Shown: positions 21,201-28,100 of the stretch, one piece after another | Layout: the number at the start of each line of letters is the position of its first letter | Numbering within the stretch: position 1 is the first letter of the stretch | DNA from: Owenia fusiformis | Taxonomy: Eukaryota > Annelida > Polychaeta > Sabellida > Oweniidae | NCBI GenBank assembly: GCA_903813345.2 | Contig: CAIIXF020000002.1 | Coordinates: 4,686,001-4,750,000, forward strand | DNA length: 64,000 bases | Direction of reading: 5' to 3' | Notes under the pieces: generated by a model | The model's input: only the letters and a program-made list of their open reading frames with translations | Told to the model about the DNA's origin: nothing | The model's database searches: none | Program-made: the position numbers and the translations under genes

Positions 21201-23426
21201 AATTGAAGGTTGGAAGAAAATCTACAATTATCGTGCTTTGGAGTAGCCATCAGCCAGTGATTTGGGATTAGTTAAGAAGGATAAAGCGGGAAGACACACC
21301 AGGACGTTTTAGAAGGAGAAACAGGAGAGGAAACTCGAATTTTTGGGCCTAAGAGAAAGCAGCACTGATTCGGGTGAGATTTTTCCTTTTTGTTTATGTG
21401 ATTTTATGGCCAGCATGCTACTAGATGCCTCTGACTGACTATAACTTTGAATTTCAAGTGTACCAGAATTTGTGACTTTATGATCAGCATGCTACTGAGA
21501 TGCCTCTGACTGATCGTAATTTCTAGTTCATTGGGTATCCAGATCTACTGTGTGTCGCCATTTTGTGTCCCAGGCTTTCTAAGTTAGTGAGATATTTGTT
21601 AGATTTAATTGAAAGCAAGAATAGCTTCATACTTCCATTCTTAAGAGTGCTGTAAAGAGATTCAGAGCTCAGTGTTGTCCTTGAGGAAGCAGCAAGGAAC
21701 ATTCTGGAAGCAACCTTGCATTACAGTTAGTTCGGTTCCACCACTAGCTGTAAGGTGCAATTGAGAAACTTCCCAACACAGAGAAGTATTTTGTCAGTTG
21801 GTTTCACCGCTGACAGAAGTAGTTCCAGGAAGACTTCCATCGCATCGAGCAGTGAGGAGCCTCCCTGGAAAAGTCAAGAGCCATAGAGGCAGAGCAAGGC
21901 TAAAGAGCCAGAAGAGTCACAGTGGACTATTTTGTCAGTTGGTTTCACCACTGACAGAGATAGTTCCAGGAGGACTTCTAGAGCAACGAGCAGCTAGGAG
22001 CCTTCCCAGCAAGCTCAAGAGGAGCCAGGCTAAAGAGCCAAAGAGCTGAGCGAAGAGCCAGAGGAGCCACGTTCAGGAGCCAGGCTAAAGAGCCAAAGAG
22101 CTGAACGAGGAGCTAGAGGAGCTAAGTTCAGGAGCCAGAAGAGCCAAGCTCAAGAGGAGCCAGGCTAAAGAGCCAAAGAGCTGAACGAGGAGCCAGAGTA
22201 GCCAAGTTCAGGAGCCAGAAGAGCCAAGCTCAAGAGGAGCCAGGCTAAAGAGCCAAAGAGAGCTGAACGAGGAGCCAGAGGAGCCAAGTTCAGGAGCCAG
22301 AAGAGCCAAGCTCAAGACGAGCCAGGCTAAAGAGCCAAAGAGCTGAACGAAGAGCCAGAGGAGCCAAGTTCAGAAGCAGAAGAGCCAAGCTCAAGAGGAG
22401 CCAGGCTAAAGAGCCAAAGAGCTGAACGAGGAGCTAGAGGAGCCAAGTTCAGGAGCCAGAAGAGCCAAGCTCAAGAGGAGCCAGGCTAAAGAGCCAAAGA
22501 GAGCTGAACAAAGAGCCAGAAGAGCCAAGTCCAAGAACCAGAGGAGTCAGGAAAGAGCTAACGAGCCATAGGAGCTGAGCCAAGTTTACGGGCCATAGGA
22601 GCCATAAAGAGGCAGAGGAGCCGAGTAAAGAGCTTAAGAGCCATAGGAAGCAGTAAGAAAGCAGTAACGGCCACTACCAAGCTTATAAAGAGAGATCAAA
22701 GTGACATTTTAGTCTATGAGCATTAAAGTGTGTTATTTTCTTGTATAGTTAGTGTGTGTTAAAATATATGTATTAAATTTGGAGCCATTTGTGACTGTCG
22801 TTTCATCCAGTCCACCAAACCAGGACTGGGCCCACAAAGAAGTATTAGGTAGAAAATTACTCATCGCTTCCAGACTATCGGCAAAAGTCTGGAACGCGAC
22901 AATACATAATATAACAATTGAGAGATCCATTTCAGTGACAAATGAGGTGTGTTCATAAAATTGGTTATCAAACGCACTGAACGTGCCAATTATGAAAGGT
23001 GATTTTGGGAAATCCCCCCTCCCCCTTATGTTACCATAGGTTTTGGACCGATGGTCCTTTGATTGACTTCGTATATCCCAAGTGAAATTTTCACTGGAAT
23101 ATCTTGTTAAGTGATCTGTCACACGTTTACTGGAAAAATATTCATTATGCAAAAAATACAAAAATAAGTGGGCGATAATATATTGTTTGATTTAGTTTTT
23201 TGACGACACTGTCCTTGCAGCATTGCGGATCAACTCAAACCTTGAAATATGAAATACATTTACCTGCAATGACTTTATGCAACATGCTAGTTTCTTTAGA
23301 TTGTCCAAGTAATTGATTATAAAGTAAATATAAAGTGGAAATAATGAAAAAGACTGCCGACAGGAAAATTTTCACTGCGAGATGCATATTTGTTTTGTTC
23401 TTGAAATTCCAACTAAGATATTGCAT
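9066..23426 (-). CDS. GHDC: GH3 domain-containing protein (GHDC-like), six exons, about 658 aa
   Basis: Animal member of the GH3 family, whose plant relatives are acyl-acid amido synthetases that adenylate a carboxylate and transfer it to an amino acid. The animal substrate is not known. Coding exons, in order: 23426-23264, 12776-11563, 11126-10999, 10732-10584, 9889-9789 and 9287-9066. All joins keep phase and use GT-AG sites; total 1977 nt. Residues about 11-40 are hydrophobic (signal peptide or signal anchor). The adenylation motif TSGTSG is at 186-191, YAATEG at 410-415 and WRYRFGDVV at 477-485, followed by the C-terminal GH3 lobe. From memory, human GHDC is shorter (about 530 aa) and aligns well from the YAATEG region to the end. 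The start is the first ATG of exon 1 (a second lies at 23397). Intron 1 carries a whole LTR retrotransposon. Exon 1 is the least certain part. Confidence 0.85.
9789..9889 (-). CDS. GHDC: GHDC-like exon 5
   Basis: 101-bp exon, acceptor ATTTTTAG and donor CTATG|GTATGT. It encodes SRMPHYIVFIELKDEN, corresponding to the beta strand PHYEVFV region of vertebrate GHDC. Confidence 0.88.
10584..10732 (-). CDS. GHDC: GHDC-like exon 4
   Basis: 149-bp exon, acceptor TTTTCCAG and donor CAAG|GTCAGT. It encodes GQLLNIRGEKTSEKMFYKAL and then VIDYCCAESVMLD, matching the start of the C-terminal lobe of GHDC. Confidence 0.9.
10999..11126 (-). CDS. GHDC: GHDC-like exon 3
   Basis: 128-bp exon, acceptor TTCCATAG and donor TACAG|GTAAGC. 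It encodes VDVGSTYELVISN and MWRYRFGDVVKI, the conserved YR-GDVV motif of GH3 proteins that follows the adenylation core. Confidence 0.9.
11563..12776 (-). CDS. GHDC: GHDC-like exon 2 (main GH3 domain)
   Basis: 1214-bp exon between acceptor TTTTTCAG|GTGTGAC and donor CATGAA|GTATGT. It has no in-frame ATG before the TSGTSG motif, so it cannot be the first coding exon. It carries TSGTSG, TEPEALYVHLLFGLRDKY and YAATEGLIGVN, all typical of the GH3 fold. The plus-strand ORF at 11515-11811 is its antisense shadow. Confidence 0.92.
13318..13612. repeat. Inverted-repeat element, about 30-bp ends
   Basis: The left end has ATATCTAGTTCATCAAG then TTAAACC, and the right end GGGTTTAACTTGTTG then AACTAGCAAATAT, which are reverse complements with a few mismatches. 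No ORF. Probably a MITE; the exact ends and TSD are not resolved. Confidence 0.55.
13791..14028. mobile_element. Tc1/mariner-like MITE, copy 1 (238 bp)
   Basis: Flanked by TA (13789-13790 and 14029-14030). Ends are CAATTGGGGACAAAAATAAA and TTTATTTATGTCCCCAACTG, so about 28-bp TIRs. Further copies lie at 15175-15411 and, inverted, at 25515-26407. A TA duplication and CAGT-type ends point to Tc1/mariner mobilisation. It is non-coding. Confidence 0.85.
14163..14393. repeat. GCGGGACA-rich element related to the hAT-like element
   Basis: The interior contains several degenerate copies of TTCGCGGGACAT. The ends resemble those of 3034-3533 (CTGTCAACC on the left, ACAGTTAACAGGTT on the right). A partial relative lies at 15485-15643. 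No coding potential; the ORF 13974-14369 reads through it and the MITE. Confidence 0.55.
14405..15172. repeat. Dispersed repeat family R, copy B (interrupted)
   Basis: Matches 2580-3040 in the reverse orientation in two pieces, 14405-14478 and about 14995-15172. The foldback element at 14479-14986 sits between them and a mariner-like MITE follows at 15175. The uninterrupted sequence at about 14420 gives the empty site for the hAT-like element of copy A. Confidence 0.65.
14479..14986. mobile_element. 508-bp foldback MITE with 8-bp target duplication
   Basis: Almost the whole element is one hairpin of about 230-250 bp arms, starting AGGGTTTGTAGAAAAAACC and ending with its reverse complement. 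It is flanked by TTCTAGAT (14471-14478) and TTCTACAT (14987-14994), an 8-bp duplication with one difference, the size expected for hAT transposition. Comparison with copy A of repeat R confirms that it interrupts a continuous sequence. The ORF 14682-14864 lies in one arm. Confidence 0.85.
15175..15411. mobile_element. Tc1/mariner-like MITE, copy 2
   Basis: Same element as 13791-14028 with a few substitutions and one short deletion, flanked by TA at 15173-15174 and 15412-15413. Confidence 0.85.
15485..15643. repeat. Partial GCGGGACA-type repeat
   Basis: Repeated words such as TTCGCGGGACATTGCGGGAC and a right end GGGACACTTGACAG relate it to 3034-3533 and 14163-14393. The left end is not clear. 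Confidence 0.5.
15769..17721 (+). repeat. 5' LTR
   Basis: Starts TGTGGGAAAAC and ends GGAACGCGACA. It holds an array of about 80-bp units rich in GAGCCA (about 16840-17345, continuing degenerately to about 17480). A TATAAA follows at 17505-17510 and an ATTAAA at 17542-17547. That order suggests a long U3, transcription start about 17535, a short R and a U5 of roughly 150 bp. This U3/R/U5 division is inference. The short ORF at 16618-16869 is not convincing. Confidence 0.93.
16840..17345 (+). repeat. GAGCCA-rich tandem array inside the 5' LTR
   Basis: CAGGCTAAAG recurs at 16981, 17061, 17143, 17223 and 17303, giving a period of 79-82 bp. The same array occurs 5180 bp downstream in the 3' LTR. 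It sits just upstream of the putative TATA box. Confidence 0.85.
17723..17740 (+). other. Primer-binding site, probably tRNA-Leu
   Basis: TGGTGGCAGCGGTGGGAT starts 1-2 bases after the LTR. Its reverse complement ends in CCA, as a tRNA 3' end must. From memory it matches the acceptor and T-arm end of eukaryotic tRNA-Leu (AAG). The CCA is seen; the tRNA identity is recalled. Confidence 0.75.
17768..20902 (+). CDS. Retrotransposon Gag-protease polyprotein, 1044 aa
   Basis: Intact ORF starting at the first ATG after the primer site. Approximate residues: 1-400 polar, with Gln-rich coiled-coil-like heptads at about 110-200; 410-570 a retrotransposon Gag (capsid-like) domain beginning FDGSSPWPAYKVYF; two CCHC zinc knuckles, CX2CX4HX4C, at about 635-648 and 654-667; a retropepsin-like domain at about 700-810 with active-site FLIDSGA (Asp about 722) and the downstream ILGLEYM; and 820-1044 a basic, Ser/Arg/Lys-rich tail. 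Gag packages the element RNA, and the protease would process the polyprotein as a dimer. No RT or integrase motif follows. The start fits the 5' leader. The minus ORFs within it are shadows. Confidence 0.93.
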   Translation: MATSDTDTSRAMESKLQTDKDQEKHLKLDDEKTLLFKGQQGGDYMTLDDTIPLEDMPTTDKQRRDLHLQSTGYWSGAEQQLLPNYATPPREPHGINQPRTSTVEVRDSKMGEELSTLQREVVSQQLQTTLLASNVKEQGEWLHELTREQQRLKADLSQGLGSFQKELSLGLSSVHGALQAMSQALEQLKSSPEDVKNKHSHVSRLEKMDEALHVYQDHIEHPQKPVSQQSRLPYEKTISTDEQTVSRSRGRSPNEFVQAPLETNFSRVDPQMMSKPVPGEARGLLPPYLDQDGRAKQEQAATCQQNSPVCSNWDKGNTYEEPPSTSQGMRFQAHLMEDRLNLEGGRQMVLRSSEQNQDIKPKAEDHEHTRNQETPNSSDCTTMGSVLQMAQRAIEICEKAVETSNAGKHTRIKPTQTFDGSSPWPAYKVYFQTCVENNNWTDKEKAQYLATNLRGDAQQIVLELESGYCYEDLLEALEKRFGPGGKADVYEAELCSRKRKPRESLQSLGQHIRRLTSMAYPEMSRDAQDRLARRSFEQAIPDEELRRAIHRKEPSTLDKSIEIALREESYQESERIRQGLKGRSKEQSICSVEEDSNEVTKLIQGLKKELLTEMKNLLKKEESLKPPVRDGMRYPCRSCGERGHSMTTCSQTKCYNCDGLGHIATACPEPQRPRTESRFSNVSPIRFLTNNGVDLQPGSRPVVRKILADAKFCGTSMQFLIDSGAVRNMISMESYNKIAQHRRQCLKPPSQVFVQADGSPLSTYGEITGEIKIKGRATLITAVVADIAQAGILGLEYMSTSGAVINFNKLEMIFDDEAVLEQCHLQDEQTHTTTKKTSPKERNKQRQPSSDRAPPLLPLRRSKRNEKRVTFAKVVEQNKKTRFDKNVNKEPRYRMKERENDKSAMKNQRESLADTGSLTVTRKRRGQLSRSQPGPRTHERAHNKSPPGKEYARESPRHEEDNFRSFSYHKEPPGMSSSYQKNCPPKSSSYKGDFFSRSPHARKKEVQLALLFGAYLSQRAKDRKTKSLRELMSSSFKKKLEVSK
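20936..20947 (+). other. Polypurine tract
   Basis: AGAAGGGGGGTA lies directly before the TGTGGG start of the 3' LTR, the expected place for the plus-strand primer. Confidence 0.8.
20948..22901 (+). repeat. 3' LTR
   Basis: Copy of 15769-17721 at an offset of 5179, then 5180 bp after one extra C in a C run near 20990. I saw no other difference. Includes the GAGCCA array (22020-22525) and the TATAAA and ATTAAA motifs. Confidence 0.93.
23264..23426 (-). CDS. GHDC: GHDC-like exon 1 (signal anchor)
   Basis: The frame runs from ATG at 23426 to GCAG|GTAAAT, ending in phase 1. This fits exon 2, which needs one base before its first two. It encodes a strongly hydrophobic stretch after MHLAVKIF. The inference rests on phase, the donor and the expected N-terminal membrane segment. 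An alternative is an unrelated ORF, with the true exon 1 elsewhere in the 10.5-kb intron. Confidence 0.65.
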
Positions 23427-25104
23427 CACTAGCCCTGGGTAGGGTATGTCTAAGTCTATGTCAATAATCTGCAAAAGGCTAATAAGCCCAAATAAAGCAG
23501 ATATATAATTTAACAATGATAGAATTTGAATAGAATATAATTTAAAACCATAATATTTAAAAATAGATCTATGGTTTACAACTCATTTTAAAATTGAAAG
23601 GAACCTTCCTGGTTGGCCCCTGTAAATACAAAGCCCAGAAGGGGTTTCTTATCTGATCTGGGAGAGAAACCTGAGACACAAATGGTCGAACACAATGCAT
23701 CTTTAAAACACAATGCTTTAGTTGCATGTATGTTGATTGCCAAGGCAAAGGGTCTAAGTCTATGTCAATAATCTGCAAAAGGCTAATAAGCCCAAATAAA
23801 GCAGATATATAATTTAACAGTGATAGAATTTGAATAGAATATAATTTAAAACCATAATATTTAAAAATATATCTATGGTTTACAACTCATTTAAAAATTG
23901 AAAGGAACCTTCCTGGTTGGCCCCTGTAAATATAAAGCCCAGAAGGGTTTTCTTATCTGATCTGGGAGAGAAACCTGAGACACAAATGGTCGAACACAAT
24001 GCATCTTTAAAACACAATGCTTTAGTTGCATGTGTGTTGATTGCCAAGGCAAAGTATAATGATTTAAAACTACTAAGACTGTGATTGTCTAACAGGTGTC
24101 AACAGGTAGATTGTCCTATTTTAGCCATTGTCCTCTGGAAATAGCTAAATTTGCATAGATCCATTCTTGTAGAGGCCATGTGTTGGCATTGATCTGTTGG
24201 TGGCAACAGGGACTTCTATCTCCTGCTGGTTCAAATGATCCATGTGTAATCTCTCATACAAATAGATAGAAATAGGTAAAAATCAGATCTAAAGAGCGAT
24301 TTGACTCAATTTTATAATATTTTTGACTATTCATGACAATTTTATAGCCGATGGAGCATGGTTTGGGGTAGTTGGGGCTTGTTTTCCTCATTACTTGTAC
24401 TTACATGTTTTACTTTTCTTACTGTTTTCGTACATATTCTTGAAATCCCCACATGTCTACTTTATTTTGGGAAAACTAGTAAACATTTTTACAATAATGT
24501 TTCGATGATTCTCTACATATGTGGTAACCACTATTATCATTTGGGAAAATTTAAACTTTTTAGGCAAAATGTGCATATTTAGGAGATATTGTATAAAAGA
24601 TTATAAAGAATTGATATATTCGTAGATCAATTGTACATGATGCTCGCAATTTTGAACCCTGTAGCGCCGATTCTACATTTTGCTTTTCATTTTCACCTGC
24701 TGTACACTATTTTAAGCATGTGGATTCTTATGGCACTTGATATTTTAATCAACTAATTAAGTAACTAATTAATTTTATCCCAGTACAACTGCAGTAGTCT
24801 TTATGGGTGATTTGTATCAATAACATGTCCCATGTTCTTGACAAATTCTATTGACAATTAACAGACCCCCCCGTGGAGATTTCGCCTTTATTATGTGCCA
24901 CAATTATATATCTAGTCATCAAAGTGTGGGCACGCCTACTGATGTGAAAATGAGTGGCTATTTTTCTCCGATTACAAAAAACAACAATTACACGTATGAG
25001 GTAACCAGGTAGCAATATATAAGGCAGTTTTCAGAGACATACCCTGACAAGTTTGCTGACCACTCGGAGTGCTGCAAATATTTTGCTGGAAGCTCACGAA
25101 CAAG
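23427..25104. promoter_or_regulatory. Divergent promoter interval between GHDC-like and FPGT
   Basis: The start codons of the two genes are 1.68 kb apart and point away from each other. A TATA-like ATATATAA lies at 25015-25022, 83 bp before the FPGT ATG, with a possible start about 25045. The left third is filled by a 304-bp tandem duplication. Whether the promoter is shared is inference. Otherwise AT-rich with no other gene. Confidence 0.45.
23448..24054. repeat. 304-bp tandem duplication upstream of the GHDC-like start
   Basis: Copy 1 runs 23448-23751 and copy 2 23752-24054, beginning GTCTAAGTCTATGTC and ending CAAGGCAAAG. They differ at only about ten positions, so the duplication is fairly recent. 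It starts 22 bp before the GHDC-like ATG, so it covers the likely 5' UTR and proximal promoter. Confidence 0.92.
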
Positions 25105-25195
25105 ATGAAAATTGCAGAAACCAGGATGGAGGACAAGATGGAAAACATTGCCACCAAAACTGCTCAACTTATCGAGAAATTCAACGCAATAAGAG
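25105..25195 (+). CDS. FPGT: FPGT exon 1
   Basis: ATG at 25105 to donor AAGAG|GTAAAT. It encodes the short helix ending KTAQLIEKFNAIRG, which corresponds to the helix ending ELRGK in vertebrate FPGT. Further in-frame ATGs (25126, 25138) could also serve as starts. Confidence 0.88.
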
Positions 25196-28100
25196 GTAAA
25201 TATAACTAAAATTGATAGACATTATTAAACGAGTGTGTTTTTCTTTACGATTGTTATTATTTTATTGGCAGAAACGTGTCATATGGTTTGTGAAAGTAAA
25301 ATAAGAAAACCCGGAAGAAACTTATTTTTTTCCATTTTGAAAGCAAAAAATATTTTGTATATTTTTTAAGTTTTGCAGATATCGTAACAATCTGCATAGG
25401 TTTTCTTCCATTTATTATGACTACTAATCATCCATTGTCTAATAACAGTGCAACACCCACATTTCTTGTTCAAACCCAAACATATTTTTGACAAATCACA
25501 TCATCAGTCATTTACAGTTGGGGACATAAATAAATGACAGGTGGATTTGCTGAAGTGAGGATTTCCCATGTTAAAAATAAGAGAATTTACAAGAGGCCAT
25601 AAATCAGTGGATGAGATTATACAAAATGTAAAATATACAAATTTTAAGGGATATGTATCTACAGTGCTGATATATAATAATTAAGGGTGCGTTTTCAAAC
25701 TAAACAGAGTGCTCCATCAAAATGAATTTGCCTTATCCCGTTCCAGGACCGGGAACAGGATAAAATTTGCCTACATACCCCTGAGACTCTTATCTGATGG
25801 ATAGAATGCACAAATAAAACAAAAGTTTTGCTATTATAGGTAAAAAGTTCTCTTGAAATTTCGGAGTGATTTTACCTGTTAATTCTGTCCATGGTCCGCC
25901 ATTTTTGCGGAAGTTACACTGAAAAGCAAACTCGATGAAACGAAACGAAATCACTAGAAAAAACATGGCACACATTGTGCGCATGTGCAGCAAAGTTTAG
26001 ACCAATCAGATTATTTGATTATGTTGCGCACATGAATTATTTGCTTCTGAGCACTTACAAGCTTACCACAATAAACAAACCTGGCAGAGACTACCCTTAG
26101 CCTACTCCATTTTGGCGAAATTTCAGCTCAAACTCGTGACAAATGCATTATACATACGCTGGTGTGAAGCCTTGGAGACACTCATTTTGGTAAATATGAT
26201 TAATGGGGTATACTTTTCTGCAGTTTGTGGGAGTTTGGAACATTAAATGTTAAAATTCAAGAAAATATGCCAATTAAACGACTGATCAATTAATATATAC
26301 CAGCACTTTTTTTTGTAGACAATATTGGAAATTATGGGCTTTCAGACCACCATAATTAGGAAATGGTGATCGAAAATCGACCTGTCATTTATTTTTGTCC
26401 CCAACTGTACCTACATTTACATGGGCGTAGGGCTATATTTTTAGCTGGTACACCCAAATGAATGGAAATGGAATGTATGATTGCATGGCCAAAGGCCGCG
26501 CATCTTGGTGGAGGGTCCAGTGGTTCGCTCCGTACCAGGGCTATAGTCTATAGTCCTGGCACGGGATAAGTTCGCTCATGTAACAGACGCTGTGCCCTTG
26601 CTGGAGCAGTTGACCAAACTTTATTCAGTGAAGAATTATGATTGTCAAAGTACCAACAGGTTCTTCATTTAGACTGGGGAATTTCGGGAACATGTTTAAA
26701 AATTCGAATCGAGTGTAGCTATAGATCTAATAAAAGAGATCTCTTATTAGCTATACCAGACTCGATTTTTTGTATACAAAAATCGAGTCGAATATAGCTA
26801 GACACTACGTCAGTGACAGCAGTGGCCGGAAGGAAATTATGGCTTGTTGAGATATATTCTATTCTACCATCATGACATGGGAGGATTCACCCACTGGATT
26901 CACCTTTAAAGGGGCCAATGTCAACCAGTCAACACAGTCAATACAAAACAAAATACATCACAATGGTGGTCAGAAGCAAACTATGGCAGGGGCGTAGCCA
27001 GCTTTCAGTCAGGGGGATGTGATCACCTAAAAAATTTGGGTTGTCAGTCAAGGGGGGGGGGGGGGGGGTTGGGGTGCGATTGTGGCATAAACAACCCAAA
27101 AAAATTTATCTTGAATTTTACAAAAATTGATGCACCCATAGCACCCCCCCCCCCTGGCTACGCCTACGTAAGAGGCCAAGGGAAAACAAATTTTTTTATT
27201 TCAAATTCTTATGGTAATGCAGAATAAACAAAATGTTAAGAAAAAGAGTAACAGCAAGTCTATCATTTTATAGAAAACTAGAGCATGCCAAGTTGCAAAA
27301 CTCAAAACTTCAAAGCCATTGATTTTATAGCCTATATCATAATGTCAGTATAAAAGCCATAAAGTGTCCCTTTAATTTTTATGTGGAGGCATATAGCAAA
27401 TATTAAAAATATTTGCTTGTTTTTCTACAGGCTATTGATTGCGTCGTTGAATTTTGAAAAGTATTATTAGTTTTTTTAATTGAATACTTCAAATATGACT
27501 TAAAGCTTAATTAAATGTTTTGCATTATGTTTTTCTATTTGTTAGTCTTTCAGTTCAGATACTCTGTTTTAAAGTAATTTTCACAAATTATATACATAAT
27601 TAACTGGCTCTTTGACCTGTTTTTGTTCGTTAAGGACTGCTGTCTCTTCCTATTGTCAAAGGACTGACTGTGGGAGGGCATTTTTAAATTAATCTAACTT
27701 TGTTTTAAAACAACTAAGTAGAATGAAATGCTCAAACGAATCACAACTCAAAAAATTTAAAGAAAACAGCTTCGTTTAGGATGATACCTTTAAGATTAAT
27801 AAATAGGAGGTCCCCTCGAAGGAGATATGCCTCCTAATAAATATTATGCCTCCTAATAAATATACATAACAACTAGCAACATAATTAATATGAAGTAAAT
27901 AATGTATTTCAATAAAATGTACTAAAGAAAGAAGCAGAACAACCCTTGATTCAAAGATTTGTGGATTTTCTTTTTTTGATCACCATGTACATAACAAATA
28001 CTAGGACTACCTTTTATCAGGAATCTGTGAGAGATGTTCCATTTTTGGTCACCCTGTACAGAGTACATAACAACTACCTCATATCAGTAGGATTGAATGA

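Larger units (their letters stand above)
15769..22901 (+). mobile_element. LTR retrotransposon, Ty3-like, Gag-Pro only (non-autonomous)
   Basis: Complete element: two 1.95-kb LTRs, primer-binding site, one intact 1044-codon ORF, polypurine tract and a target-site duplication. The flanks read AATAC before 15769 and after 22900. If the LTR ends in canonical CA (17721, 22901) the duplication is 4 bp ATAC; if it ends in GAC it is 5 bp AATAC. The internal region is only about 3.2 kb and the ORF stops 45 bp before the 3' LTR, so there is no room for reverse transcriptase, RNase H or integrase. By eye the LTRs differ by one inserted C near 20990, which implies recent insertion. The element lies antisense in intron 1 of the GHDC-like gene. 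It must depend on enzymes of another element. Confidence 0.92.
12777..23263 (-). other. GHDC-like intron 1 (10.5 kb)
   Basis: Almost entirely repeats: an inverted repeat at 13318-13612, mariner-like MITEs, repeat-R copy B with a foldback insertion, and the 7.1-kb LTR element in antisense orientation. 12777-13317 and 22906-23263 show nothing else recognisable. Confidence 0.65.
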
